A stretch of 64,000 nucleotides of DNA from CAZLRH01 sp964562015. Lineage in GTDB: Bacteria > Verrucomicrobiota > Verrucomicrobiia > Opitutales > JABDGR01. Below, piece after piece: positions 41,186-51,599 of the stretch (position 1 is the first letter of the stretch; each line of letters begins with the position of its first letter). Below the pieces are notes generated by a model. It searched no databases, was not told the DNA's origin, and saw only the letters and a list, made by a program, of their open reading frames with translations. The stretch is from assembly GCA_964562015.1 (NCBI GenBank), contig CAZLRH010000007.1, forward strand, positions 62,001 to 126,000. The letters run 5' to 3'. The position numbers and the translations under genes are program-made.

Positions 41186-41725
41186 TCAATCCTCCGCCAG
41201 ACGGTTTTCCTCCACGCAAGCGAGCAGCCAGAGGGCATCGGAGAAACGGTTCAAGTATTGTAAGATAAGGTCGGGGACTTCTGCGCCCGTAGCGCGCAGG
41301 GCGGCAACCTCGCGTTCGGCGTGCCGGCACAGCGCGCGGGCTTGGTGCAGGTGTGCATGGTGGACTGAGGCGCCCGGAATGTCCCAGCCGCGAATGCGCA
41401 GCCCGCGGGCCTCAATTTGTGCGACCAGCGCATCGAGCCGGGCCAGGTCCGCCGGCTGCAGGCGCTGCAATTTCGAGTCGAGCAGACGCGGGCGGTCGGC
41501 ATCGTCCGTGGAAAGCTCCCCCATCACGCCAATGAGGCATTGCTGTTCGGTCAGGAGCAGGCGGGCGGTTTCCGGATCGGCGGCCGTGGCGCGGGCCAGA
41601 CCGAGGGCCGCGCTCAACTCATCCACCGCCCCGGAGGCGATGACGCGCGGGTGGGTTTTTGCCACCCGCCGGTTGAACAGGAGGCTGGTGGTACCGTCAT
41701 CGCCAGTGCGGGTTGCAATAGACAT
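41186..41725 (-). CDS. Cob(I)yrinic acid a,c-diamide adenosyltransferase, PduO type
   Basis: 179 residues from the ATG that gives the family beginning SIATRTGDDGTTSLLFNRRV. This motif binds ATP. VIASGAVDELSAALGLARA and the C-terminal ILQYLNRFSDALWLLACVEE complete the PduO-type signature. The enzyme adds the adenosyl group to the cobalt of reduced cobalamin, making coenzyme B12 for radical isomerases. A longer frame from 41845 would add 40 residues unlike the family. No cobalamin riboswitch is evident upstream. Confidence 0.94.
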   Translation of the reverse strand: MSIATRTGDDGTTSLLFNRRVAKTHPRVIASGAVDELSAALGLARATAADPETARLLLTEQQCLIGVMGELSTDDADRPRLLDSKLQRLQPADLARLDALVAQIEARGLRIRGWDIPGASVHHAHLHQARALCRHAEREVAALRATGAEVPDLILQYLNRFSDALWLLACVEENRLAED

Positions 41726-42004
41726 TAGAAATCGGCGCAAAAGGCCGATAGGAATGCTATAAAACCATGTGCAATGAGTCGAGCTTCCTTCGCTTTGGGC
41801 ATGAACTTTGCTTTTGCGGCCCCTATTGGTCCTGCTAATGTCCAAAATTAAGAATAATTAAAGTGTTAATTACCAACGTCTTATGTCTTATAAAGAATAT
41901 GTAAAAAAAGACCAATTGTGTATAGAACTTGCTTCTACGACCCTGAGGCGATAACCTAGTTGAAATATTGGGGTATTGACCCGACTCTTACCGAAACGCC
42001 AGAA
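41726..42004. other. AT-rich divergent intergenic region
   Basis: It separates the adenosyltransferase gene from the second repeat protein and is markedly AT-rich for this genome, especially 41836-41930. A candidate promoter for the repeat protein is listed separately. No gene is seen. Confidence 0.5.
41866..41894 (+). promoter_or_regulatory. Putative promoter of the 1923-aa repeat protein
   Basis: TTAATT at 41866-41871 and TATAAA at 41889-41894 are 17 bp apart in an AT-rich stretch. The gene start is about 110 bp downstream, leaving a 5' leader of about 100 nt. Confidence 0.4.
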
Positions 42005-45000
42005 ATGATAATTCGAGAAAAAATATTGTGCGCGGGAAACTCACAGGCCCGCCTGTTGGGAAGGTTGTTCATCGCCGTTATGCTGCTGTCGATGGTCGTC
42101 TCGCTGCCGCGTGCGTTCGCGGATACGATTGCCCTGTGGACGGGAAATACAAGCGGCAACATCAACACCGGAACAAACTGGATCGGCGGCACGGCGCCGG
42201 TGAATGTCGCGGGCATCATGAATTTCGGCCCCGGCAACGTGACCAACATTTCCCTGAACCTGGGTGCGAACAACACGGTGGCTTCGGCGCAATGGATTTT
42301 CAACACGGCCCAGAATTATTCGGTGTGGAACGGCACGTGGGCGGTGCAGGCGCACAATACCGGCCCCGACGGTGCCGGCATTTATCTCACGGGCAACACC
42401 GGCAACATCACCTTCAACATTGGCCTGAATGAGGGCACGGTCTCGAACGACGACTTCATCCTGCAAAATAACGGCACCGGCACGCTCACCCTCGCCCACG
42501 ACCCGAACGCGGGCAACATCACCGGCAATATCGCCACCGGCGTGCCGGCCACCGGCAACATCGATTTGACGCGCGAGGCCATCATCACCTTGGGCACGGG
42601 CAACATCATCATTTCCAACAACATCTCCGGCAACAACACCGGCCCGACCACCAACTTCAATCCCACGGGCCTGAATTTCTGGCAGATCGGCGGCAACGTC
42701 ACCCTCAGCGGCAACAACACATTCACGGGCGACTCGGAACTTGACGCCGGCGCGCTGAACTTGGGCAGCAACACCGCTCTCGGCGGCAACAGCACCCGTG
42801 TGGGCACGTTCTACATTTACGGCGGCGCGCTCGACATCTCGGGCACGTCCAACATCACGCTCACCAATAACAACGACCAGTTTTGGGCGGACAGCTTCAC
42901 CTACACCGGCAGCAACACGAGTCTCGTGCTGAATATGGGCACGGGCAAGGTGGTTTTGAACGACAACATCGGCGTGACCGTCCTCGCGGGCAACTTGGTG
43001 GAAAACGGCAACATCTCCGGCAACCCGGACATTAACGGGACCAATTTCGGGATTACCAAGGACGGCGGCGGCACCCTGACCCTCGGCGGCACGAACACTT
43101 TTGGCGGCAACACCACGGTCAGCGCCGGGACGCTAAAATTGACGAACTCCCTCGCGTTGCAGCAAAGCACCTACAACGCCATCGGCGGAAATCTCAACTT
43201 TACGACGCTCTCCAGCGCCGTCTTCGGCGGGCTCGCGGGCAATCAAAACATCGCGCTGACCAACTCGACCGCGGGTGCCGTGGCCTTGAGCGTCGGCAAC
43301 AACAATTCGAACACGACCTACAGCGGCAATCTCACCGGCTCCGGCAGCCTGACCAAGATCGGCTCCGGCGTCACGACGCTGAACGGCCAGAACACGTACT
43401 CGGGCAACACGACGGTCAATGCCGGCACCCTGCTGCTCGACTTTTTCTCCGCGGTGACGGCCTCGAACATCACGAGCAACAGCTCGGCCCTGGTGCTGGG
43501 CGGCGGCACATTCAAGTTGGTGGGCAATCCCGGCCACACGAATAGCCAAACGGTCAACGGCGTTTTCGTGAATCCGGGCGATTCCTCCTTGGTGCTGACT
43601 CAAAACGGCGCGACCAGCTTGTCCATGACCACGGGCGCCATCTCGCGCTCGATTGGTGGCACGCTCGACTTCACGCTCCCGACGACCGGTGGCATCACGA
43701 CCTCCGCCACGAACACCAATGGCGCGGCCTACACCCTCGGCGGCGTGGCCTTTGCCACGGTGGGCGACACCGACTGGGCCACGATCAACAGCGCGGGCAA
43801 CATCGTGGCGATGGCGGCGGGCAACTACACCAGCAACGTCATCACGGCGAACGGCAATGTCAGCCTCTCCAGCAGCCCGGCGGCCATCAATAACACGACC
43901 ATCAACAATCTGCGCTTCACGGGCGCGACCAATACCACCGTCACAGTCAACAACGGCCAGGTGCTGAATATCACCACGGGCGGCATCCTCGTCACCGGCA
44001 CGGGCAATGATTCGATTCTCGGCGGCAATCTCACCTCGGGCTCGACCGCCAAGGAATTGGTGGTCTTTCAGAATTCGACGGGCGGTTTCATCATCGGTTC
44101 GAACATCGTGGACAACGGCGGCGCCACGGCGCTGACGAAATCCGGCACGGGTCAGTTGACCCTCAGCGGCACGAACAACACCTTTACCGGCAACACCACG
44201 GTGGGCGCGGGCACGCTTTTGATCAACAATGCGAACGCGCTGCAAAGTTCGACGCTGAATATGCTCGCGGGCAATGTCGCCTTTAACACCGGCATCACCA
44301 GCGCGACCCTGGGCGGCCTGGCTGGGCCGGACGATCTTTCGCTGACGAACACCGGAAACACCGCCGTGCTCCTGTCCGTCGGCAACAACAACGCCAGCAC
44401 GACCTACAGCGGCGCGCTCACCGGCCTGGGCAACCTGACCAAAATCGGCACCGGCACGCTGACCCTGTCGGGCAATAACACTTACGCCGGCAACACGACC
44501 ATCAGCAACGGCAACCTCGCCCTCGGTTCAGCCGCCGCGCTACCCGCCGGCGCCAATGTCTCGCTGGCCAACACCACGAACACGAATTTGCAGTTGAACG
44601 GTTTTGCCGCGAACATCGCCATCCTGAGCGGCGGCGGCACCAATGGCGGCAATATCGCCCTGGGCTCCGGGCTCTTGACCACCGGCAGCGGCAACGCCAG
44701 CACGACCTACAGCGGCAATATCTCCGGCACGGGTGGACTGACCAAGGTGGGCAGTGGCACCTTCACGATCACTGGCAACAATACTTACAGCGGCAACACC
44801 ACGGTGGACAACGGCACGTTAAAATACGATTTTTCGGCCACCACGGCTTCCAGCAATATCACCGCCAACACGTCCGCCCTGATCTTGAGCGGCGGCAATC
44901 TGAACATCACCGGCCGCAGCGGTGCGACCCTTACGCAGACGTTCAGCGGCACCCTCGTTGGTGCCGGCAACAACGCCGTTTCCGCCACCCAAAACGGCGC

Positions 45001-47776
45001 GACAAGCCTCACGACAAATTTCGGCACCCTCACCCGCAATCTCGGCGGCACGGTTGATTTCACGCTCCCGACGACGGGCGGCTTCGTCACCTCCAATACC
45101 AGCACCGCGGGCGGCGCCGTGACCTCCGGCAACGTGGCCTACGCCACCGTGGGCGGCGTGGATTGGGCGACCATCAACAGTACGGGCAATATCACGGCGA
45201 TGGCCTCGGGTAATTACAAGGTCAACCTCGCCGTGGGCTCCTGGTCCGGCGGCAATGTCAGCCTGGGCAACGCTGCCACTTTCACCCTGGCCTCGAATAC
45301 CGCCATCAACACCCTGCGCTTTACCAGTGCCTCGACCATCAGCATTGGCGCGGGCGTGTCGCTGAACATCACCCAGGGCGGCTTGATGCTGGCGTCGAAC
45401 TTCGGCGGCACGGCCACCATCTCCGGAGCGGGCTCGCTGCTGACCGATGTGAACAACAGCGAACTCGCGGTGCTGGTGGAAAACAGCACGGCGAACCTCG
45501 TCATCAGCGCGGCCGTCAACAACTGGAACAGCGGAGCGACGACCAATAACAACATGGGCCTGACCAAGGCCGGCGCGGGTACGCTGACGTTGAATGCCGC
45601 CAATAATTTGACCGGCAACACGACCGTCACGGCCGGCACGCTCAACGTGTCCAACTCGCTGGCCTTGCAGTCCAGCACGGTCAACCTCATCGGCGGCAAC
45701 CTGACCTTTGGCAACACCGCCGCCACCTTCGGCGGCCTCGCCGGCACGCAGGACCTTTCCCTCACGAGCAATGCCAGCAGCGCGGTGGCGCTGACCATTG
45801 GCAACAATAGTTTCAACACGAGTTACTACGGCAATCTCACGGGCGCGGGCAGCTTGACCAAAATTAATACGGGCACGACTTACCTTTACGGCAGCGGCAA
45901 TTACACCGGCGGGACCACCCTCAGCGGCGGCGTCCTCGGCGTGCAAGACCTGTCCAACGGCGGCAACAACAGCAGCATCGGCTCGTCCAGCGCCGTGGCC
46001 TCCAACCTGGTGATTTCCAACGCCACCCTACGCTATGTGGGCGCGGGCGACAGCACGAACCGCCTCTTTACCCTCAGCGGCAACGGCGGCACGGTGATCG
46101 ACTCCTCGGGCACTGGCAACCTCGCCTGGACCAACACGGGCGCGCTGAGCTTCGCCGGCAACAACAACAACGCGGTCTTGGGCTTGTCCGGCACCAACGG
46201 CGGCAACAATACTTTCGCCCCGCAGATCACCAACAACGGCACCAATGTTTCCGTGGGCGTGACCAAGGGTGGTGCGGGCCGCTGGTACATCACCAACGCC
46301 AACAACACTTACAGCGGCGTGACCACCTTGAACGAGGGCACGCTCGCCATCAACACCATCGGCAACGGGGGCAACAATAGCAGCATCGGCAATTCCACCG
46401 CGGCGGGGACGAGCCTCGTTATCAACGGCGGCACCCTGCAATACCTCGGCGCGGGTAACACCACCGACCGCTCCTTCACGGTCGGCGCGGCGGGCGGCAC
46501 CATCGAGGCCTCGGGCACGGGCAACCTCGTGTGGAGCAACACGGGCGCGCTGAATTTCACTTCGAACAGCTCCTATATCACGCTTTCCCTCGGAGGTAAT
46601 AACACCGGCAATAATACGCTGGCGGCGAATTTGACCAACGGCACCTCCGTCACCGCCGGCAGTGTCGCCAACACGCTCGGCCTCACCAAGAAAGGCGACG
46701 GCATGTGGATGCTCACGGGGGTCAGCAGCAATTACACCGGTCCGACTACCATCATGGGCGGCACGCTCAACGTCGCGGTCTTTGCCAACGGCGGCACGGT
46801 GAGCAGCATCGGCGCGGCCAACACCACGGCTTCCAATCTCATCCTTAATGGCGGAACGTTGCAGTACACCGGCGCCAGCAACGCCAGCACGGATCGCCTG
46901 TTCAGCCTTGGCCAGTACAGCGGCACGCTCGACTCCTCGGGCGCGGGCAACCTCACTTTCTCCGGCTCGGGCGCGATTACTTACGCGACGCCTGGCACCT
47001 CGCCCACCCTCACGCTCACCGGTTGCAATACCGGCAACAACACGCTCGGCCCCTCCCTGGCCAACAACAGCGGCGGCATCACCAACCTGGCCAAGACCGG
47101 CAATGGCCAATGGATTTTGACGCGGACCAACACCTTCACCGGCTCCACCAATATCACGGGCGGAACCTTGGTGCTGAAGGATCAAGTCGCGACGGGTGCC
47201 TTGAGCGGCACGTCCCGCGTGGATGTCAGCAACGGCACGCTACTCTTGGGTGCGGCCGATCAAATCAACAACTCCGCCCCGATGGCACTGTCTTATGCGA
47301 CGTTCAACACCGGCGGCTTCAGCGAGACGATGGCGACCATGACGCTCACCAACGCGTCGAACATCGATTTCGGCGCGGGAGCCAGCATCGTCCACTACAG
47401 CGATTCGAGCGCCACCACTTGGGCGAGCGACTCCGGCAATTTCATGGTGCTCTTGAACTGGTCCGGCAATTACGACCCGAACCACGACGGCCACTCCGGC
47501 GGCAACGGCACGGACCGGCTTTATTACGGCTCGAGCAACACCGGGCTGACCACTTCGCAGTTGGGGCAAATTCGCTTCTTTAATCCCGCGGGCCTGCCGT
47601 CGGGTTACTACTTGGCGGAACAACTGATCACCGGCGAAGTGGTGCCCTACGGCCATGCCGTGCCGGTGCCCGAGCCTTCCACGTATGCGGCCGGCGGCGT
47701 GCTCGCCTCCCTGGCCGGCTGGTGGGAATGGCGCCGGCGCCGGGACCGAAAATTGGCTGCGGCGAAAAGCGTTTGA
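42005..47776 (+). CDS. Autotransporter-associated beta-strand repeat protein with PEP-CTERM anchor, about 1923 aa
   Basis: Secreted repeat protein. From the ATG at 42005 there is a signal peptide (LLGRLFIAVMLLSMVVSLPR then AFA) before DTIALWTGNTSGN. The body is Asn/Gly/Thr-rich beta-strand repeats with NNTYSGNTTV-type units. Two copies of a different domain, DFTLPTTGG followed by DWATINS-GNI-AMA-GNY, are encoded near 43440-43870 and 44830-45260. The C-terminus VPVPEPSTYAAGGVLASLAG then WWEWRRRR is a PEP-CTERM sorting signal, recognised in related bacteria by an exosortase (none in this window), so surface attachment is expected. A TTG 15 codons upstream is an alternative start. A similar but shorter protein follows after 289 bp. 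Confidence 0.92.
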   Translation: MIIREKILCAGNSQARLLGRLFIAVMLLSMVVSLPRAFADTIALWTGNTSGNINTGTNWIGGTAPVNVAGIMNFGPGNVTNISLNLGANNTVASAQWIFNTAQNYSVWNGTWAVQAHNTGPDGAGIYLTGNTGNITFNIGLNEGTVSNDDFILQNNGTGTLTLAHDPNAGNITGNIATGVPATGNIDLTREAIITLGTGNIIISNNISGNNTGPTTNFNPTGLNFWQIGGNVTLSGNNTFTGDSELDAGALNLGSNTALGGNSTRVGTFYIYGGALDISGTSNITLTNNNDQFWADSFTYTGSNTSLVLNMGTGKVVLNDNIGVTVLAGNLVENGNISGNPDINGTNFGITKDGGGTLTLGGTNTFGGNTTVSAGTLKLTNSLALQQSTYNAIGGNLNFTTLSSAVFGGLAGNQNIALTNSTAGAVALSVGNNNSNTTYSGNLTGSGSLTKIGSGVTTLNGQNTYSGNTTVNAGTLLLDFFSAVTASNITSNSSALVLGGGTFKLVGNPGHTNSQTVNGVFVNPGDSSLVLTQNGATSLSMTTGAISRSIGGTLDFTLPTTGGITTSATNTNGAAYTLGGVAFATVGDTDWATINSAGNIVAMAAGNYTSNVITANGNVSLSSSPAAINNTTINNLRFTGATNTTVTVNNGQVLNITTGGILVTGTGNDSILGGNLTSGSTAKELVVFQNSTGGFIIGSNIVDNGGATALTKSGTGQLTLSGTNNTFTGNTTVGAGTLLINNANALQSSTLNMLAGNVAFNTGITSATLGGLAGPDDLSLTNTGNTAVLLSVGNNNASTTYSGALTGLGNLTKIGTGTLTLSGNNTYAGNTTISNGNLALGSAAALPAGANVSLANTTNTNLQLNGFAANIAILSGGGTNGGNIALGSGLLTTGSGNASTTYSGNISGTGGLTKVGSGTFTITGNNTYSGNTTVDNGTLKYDFSATTASSNITANTSALILSGGNLNITGRSGATLTQTFSGTLVGAGNNAVSATQNGATSLTTNFGTLTRNLGGTVDFTLPTTGGFVTSNTSTAGGAVTSGNVAYATVGGVDWATINSTGNITAMASGNYKVNLAVGSWSGGNVSLGNAATFTLASNTAINTLRFTSASTISIGAGVSLNITQGGLMLASNFGGTATISGAGSLLTDVNNSELAVLVENSTANLVISAAVNNWNSGATTNNNMGLTKAGAGTLTLNAANNLTGNTTVTAGTLNVSNSLALQSSTVNLIGGNLTFGNTAATFGGLAGTQDLSLTSNASSAVALTIGNNSFNTSYYGNLTGAGSLTKINTGTTYLYGSGNYTGGTTLSGGVLGVQDLSNGGNNSSIGSSSAVASNLVISNATLRYVGAGDSTNRLFTLSGNGGTVIDSSGTGNLAWTNTGALSFAGNNNNAVLGLSGTNGGNNTFAPQITNNGTNVSVGVTKGGAGRWYITNANNTYSGVTTLNEGTLAINTIGNGGNNSSIGNSTAAGTSLVINGGTLQYLGAGNTTDRSFTVGAAGGTIEASGTGNLVWSNTGALNFTSNSSYITLSLGGNNTGNNTLAANLTNGTSVTAGSVANTLGLTKKGDGMWMLTGVSSNYTGPTTIMGGTLNVAVFANGGTVSSIGAANTTASNLILNGGTLQYTGASNASTDRLFSLGQYSGTLDSSGAGNLTFSGSGAITYATPGTSPTLTLTGCNTGNNTLGPSLANNSGGITNLAKTGNGQWILTRTNTFTGSTNITGGTLVLKDQVATGALSGTSRVDVSNGTLLLGAADQINNSAPMALSYATFNTGGFSETMATMTLTNASNIDFGAGASIVHYSDSSATTWASDSGNFMVLLNWSGNYDPNHDGHSGGNGTDRLYYGSSNTGLTTSQLGQIRFFNPAGLPSGYYLAEQLITGEVVPYGHAVPVPEPSTYAAGGVLASLAGWWEWRRRRDRKLAAAKSV

Positions 47777-48065
47777 GGAAAAGCTGCGGCCGGGGTGAAC
47801 GGCGCGGACAATTGCCGGGTTTTTTGACGGGCTTATGGTAAGGCAAAAAAAGCCTGATTTTGGTAAAAAAATGGTAAAGAATGATTTTCGCCAAACGGCC
47901 CGTTTTTACGCACTTAGTCTCTGATGTTCAATCATTTAGGCAAACTTTTGGGATGAAACTCCACCGTTTTCTTTTACAAATGATTGAATTGGCCAAAAGG
48001 GTGCTGGACTATTATAGTGCAAGTAGGTGGCAACCGCAGGGCGGTGATAGCCACCGCGCAGGCTC
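47777..48065. other. Intergenic region with inverted repeat and candidate promoter
   Basis: TTCAATCATTT (47927-47937) and AAATGATTGAA (47978-47988) form an 11-bp perfect inverted repeat around 40 bp, with a second nested pair, CTTTTGG (47945-47951) and CCAAAAG (47993-47999), offset from it. Just downstream TTGGCC (47989-47994) and TATAGT (48013-48018), 18 bp apart, could be the promoter of the next gene. The run of T after 47820 may end transcription of the upstream gene, but its stem is weak. Confidence 0.45.
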
Positions 48066-51000
48066 ATGTCTCCGGCACTTACAACGCTCCGATATTCAGC
48101 CCTGCTCCACTGCCTGAGGCGGTGGGGAGCGGGTTTGGGCGTGTTCGCACTGACGGTGCTTCCGGCGCTCGGGCAGATTCGCTTCACTGGCAATGGGAGT
48201 GCAAATTGGACGACCACGACCAACTGGATCGGCGGCGCCGCGCCCAACGCGACTGACGCCAATGCCCAATTTGGACCAAACAATGTCGCGGCCGGAAATC
48301 GCACCATCACGGTCAACGCCGCGACCATCACCGTCGGCACGCTCACGTTCAATTCCTCGCAGGCGTACACGCTTTCCGGCAACACCCTGGTGCTCGATGT
48401 CTCCTCGGGTAGCGCATCCATCAGCATGGGGAACACCGGCTCCCTGTCCATCAGCTCCGGGCTCACGCTGAACGACGACTTGGTTGCGTCCTTCACGAGC
48501 ACATCCGCATTGACGGTCTCGGGCACGTTGACCGCGAACAATCACAATCTCACTTTTTCGGGCGCAGGCACCGGCACGGCCAATATTTCCAGCAATTTTT
48601 CCGGCACGGGCAGTGTCACGAAGTCGAGCTCCGGCACTTTGACGCTCGGCGGCTCCAACGGCTACAGCGGCGGCACGACGCTCAGCGCGGGCACGTTGAA
48701 CATCAACAACGCCACCGCGCTCGGCACGGGCAACCTGACCATCTCCGGCGCCAGCACGCTCAACAACAGCAGCGGCGCCAACATCACCCTGTCGAACAAC
48801 AATGTCCAAAACTGGAACGCCGACTTCACCTTCACCGGCACCAACAGCCTGAACGTGGGCACCGGCGCCGTGACGCTCGGCGGCAACCGTTCGCTCACCA
48901 TCACGGCCGGCAATTTCGCCGTCGGCGGCGCGATCGGTGATAGTGGCAATAATTACTCGCTGACCAAGGCCGGCGCGGGCCAGCTCACCTTGAGCGGCGC
49001 AAACACCTACGGCGGCAACACGACGCTCAGCACCGGCACGCTGAATATCAACAACGCCACGGCCCTCGGCACCGGCACGTTCATCATTTCCGGCGGCACG
49101 CTCAACAACACCAGCGGCGCGGCCGTGGTGATGACGAACAACAACGACCAGCAATGGAATGCCGACTTCACTTTCACCGGCGCCAATGACCTCGATCTGG
49201 GCGCGGGCAACGTGACGGTCGGCGCGAACCGCCAAGTCACCGTCACGGCGGGAAATTTCACGGTCGGCGGCAATATCACCGACGGTGCGAGCAATTTCAC
49301 CCTCACCAAAGCCGGCGCGGGCACGCTGATTTTATCCGGCGCGAACGATTACAACGGAGCCACGACCGTCAGCGCGGGCGTGTTGAACATTCGCAACGGT
49401 TCCGCCCTCGGCAACACCAGCAGCAGCACGACCGTGGCCAACAACGCGGCGCTGGAAATTCAGGGCAACATCACGGTGGCCGAAGACGTGGTCATCAGCG
49501 GCACGGGTGTTTCCAGCGGCGGCGTGCTGCGCAACGTGAGTGGCAACAACACCTGGACCGGCAATGTCAACCTGGCCACGAACTCGCAAATCAGTTCGGA
49601 CAGCGGGCAATTGTCCATCAACGGCACCGTGGGCCGCTCGGGCGCCACCAGCCGCGTGCTCACCCTCGCGGGCGCGGGAGACATCGTGGTCAATGGCAGC
49701 ATCAGCGGCAACATCACCAACCTCATCGTCAATACCACCGGCAACCTGACGCTGGTCGGCGACAACGCGTACACCGGCACCACCGCCCTCAACAGCGGCA
49801 CGGTCAACGTCAACAGCGCCACGGCCTTCAGTTCCGGCACCGTCACGATTGCGGGCAGCGACCTCGACAACACCAGCGGCGCGGCCGTCACCCTCACCAA
49901 CGACAATACTTTTAAATGGAATGCTGATTTCACTTTTATCGGCACCAACGACCTGAACCTCGGTGCCGGCGGAGTGTCGCTCAATGCCAATCGCACGGTC
50001 ACGGTCAATGCCGGCAACCTGACCGACGGCGGTGTGATTAGCGGCGCGTTCTCCCTGAATAAGGACGGCGCGGGCACCATGGTGCTCAGCGGCGCCAGCA
50101 CGTACACCGGCAATACCACCTTGACGGGCGGGACCTTGAGCGTCTCCTCCCTCGCCAATGGCGGCAGCAACAGCAACATCGGCAAGTCCAATGCCAACGG
50201 CACGAGCCTTGTGTTCGACGGCGGCACCCTGCAATACACGGGCGCCGGGAGCACCACGAATCGGGATTTCACCGTCACCGCCAATGGCGGCACCCTCGAC
50301 GCCTCCGGCACGGGCAACCTGAATTTCAACAACACCACCGCCTCCGTGCTGTTCACCGGCAACGGCACCCGGACGCTCACCCTGACGGGTATCAATACGG
50401 GCAACAATTCCCTGGGCCTCCTGATTGGCGACAAGAGCGCGGGCAACGCCACCAGCCTCGTCAAAACGGGCGCGGGCCAGTGGCAGCTTACCGCCACGAA
50501 CACCTTCACCGGTTCGGCGACCGTCAACCAGGGCACATTGAAGTTGAATGGATCCGCGGGGGCCGCGCTGAATAATGTCGCCAGTGTCAACCTCACGGGC
50601 GGCACGCTGTTGCTCGGGGCGGCCAACCAAATCAATGATGCGGCCACGATGACCCTGGCGGGCGGCACCTTCAACACCGCGGGCCTGAATGAAACCCTCA
50701 GCACCCTGACGCTGACCACCAGTTCCACCATCGACCTCGGCGACGCCACCACCGCCAATGCGAGCGTCGTGCATTTTGGCGATTCCAGCGGTCAGACCTG
50801 GACCAGCAACGGCGGGGACTTTCTCGCCGTGCTGAATTGGTCCGGCAGCACCAGCGGCAACGGCTCAGACCAGGTTATTTTCGGCAGCTCCAACACCAGC
50901 TTGACGGCAGGCCAGCTGAGCCGCGTCGTGTTCTACAACCCGACCGGCTTCGGCTCCGGCTATTTTGCGGCCACCCTGCTCTCGACCGGTGAAATCGTAC

Positions 51001-51140
51001 CGACCGGCAACGCCGTTCCGGTGCCCGAGCCCTCGACGTATGCTGCCGGCGGCGTGCTCGCCACCCTGGCCGCCTGGTGGGAATGGCGCCGGCGTAAAAA
51101 TCGGACGAGCGCGGCAGTCGTGGACGTTGGCGAAAAGTAG
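48066..51140 (+). CDS. Autotransporter-associated beta-strand repeat protein with PEP-CTERM anchor, 1024 aa
   Basis: Same plan as the preceding gene but shorter. A signal peptide (RRWGAGLGVFALTVLPALG) precedes QIRFTGNGSANWTTTTNWIG, then repeats of LTKAGAGQLTLSGANTYGGN type. The C-terminus VPVPEPSTYAAGGVLATLAA then WWEWRRRK is nearly identical to that of the upstream protein, so both should be handled by the same sorting enzyme. The start at 48066 is the first ATG after the candidate promoter. It probably arose by duplication from a common ancestor with its neighbour. Likely a surface structural or adhesive protein. Confidence 0.92.
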   Translation: MSPALTTLRYSALLHCLRRWGAGLGVFALTVLPALGQIRFTGNGSANWTTTTNWIGGAAPNATDANAQFGPNNVAAGNRTITVNAATITVGTLTFNSSQAYTLSGNTLVLDVSSGSASISMGNTGSLSISSGLTLNDDLVASFTSTSALTVSGTLTANNHNLTFSGAGTGTANISSNFSGTGSVTKSSSGTLTLGGSNGYSGGTTLSAGTLNINNATALGTGNLTISGASTLNNSSGANITLSNNNVQNWNADFTFTGTNSLNVGTGAVTLGGNRSLTITAGNFAVGGAIGDSGNNYSLTKAGAGQLTLSGANTYGGNTTLSTGTLNINNATALGTGTFIISGGTLNNTSGAAVVMTNNNDQQWNADFTFTGANDLDLGAGNVTVGANRQVTVTAGNFTVGGNITDGASNFTLTKAGAGTLILSGANDYNGATTVSAGVLNIRNGSALGNTSSSTTVANNAALEIQGNITVAEDVVISGTGVSSGGVLRNVSGNNTWTGNVNLATNSQISSDSGQLSINGTVGRSGATSRVLTLAGAGDIVVNGSISGNITNLIVNTTGNLTLVGDNAYTGTTALNSGTVNVNSATAFSSGTVTIAGSDLDNTSGAAVTLTNDNTFKWNADFTFIGTNDLNLGAGGVSLNANRTVTVNAGNLTDGGVISGAFSLNKDGAGTMVLSGASTYTGNTTLTGGTLSVSSLANGGSNSNIGKSNANGTSLVFDGGTLQYTGAGSTTNRDFTVTANGGTLDASGTGNLNFNNTTASVLFTGNGTRTLTLTGINTGNNSLGLLIGDKSAGNATSLVKTGAGQWQLTATNTFTGSATVNQGTLKLNGSAGAALNNVASVNLTGGTLLLGAANQINDAATMTLAGGTFNTAGLNETLSTLTLTTSSTIDLGDATTANASVVHFGDSSGQTWTSNGGDFLAVLNWSGSTSGNGSDQVIFGSSNTSLTAGQLSRVVFYNPTGFGSGYFAATLLSTGEIVPTGNAVPVPEPSTYAAGGVLATLAAWWEWRRRKNRTSAAVVDVGEK

Positions 51141-51599
51141 AAGTTGAAGCTGAACTCGCGCAGAGCCGCGGAGACGCAGAGTTTTGATTTTTTACAGAAG
51201 GCAACGAAGGGAACGGAGAACCGGCCGTCATTCCACCCCCGCCATACCCAACCCAATGTTTTTCTCGAAAGCCTTAGGTCGAAAGGCTCAACCTAACCCT
51301 GGTAGTGATACAGTTTGCGGTTTGGGGTAGGGATGGCTTTCTCCCGATCTATCGGGATCCGCGGACGCCTCGGAGAGGCGTCCCCACCAATGAACTTGCG
51401 CTATATTTTCTTCAAACTGTACCACTATCTGATCCCTTCCTGGATCGCTTCCTGACTCCCCTCTTGTCTCGGCCTCCAAAGTCCGCTCGACTTTGAATCC
51501 CAACTCAACTAACCAACTATCCCTCTAATCCGTCTGCGGCGAATCGGGACGAGCCCAATCTGAACCCCTTTCTGGCTTCCTCCTTTTCTGGCCTATAAA
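51141..51599. repeat. 459-bp gene-free region with several dispersed repeats
   Basis: It contains a CGCAGAG-type repeat near 51156-51181, a perfect hairpin GGACGCCTC-GGA-GAGGCGTCC at 51363-51383, and an imperfect inverted pair GGTAGTGATACAGTTTG (51300-51316) and CAAACTGTACCACTATC (51413-51429) that brackets the hairpin. A third copy of the last sequence, GGTAGTGGCACAGTTTG, lies at 52775-52791. No gene is seen. Confidence 0.6.

Noticed and set aside
41726..41900. Possible cobalamin riboswitch upstream of the adenosyltransferase gene
   Set aside because: No B12-box-like conserved sequence or extended GC-rich structure; the region is short and AT-rich.
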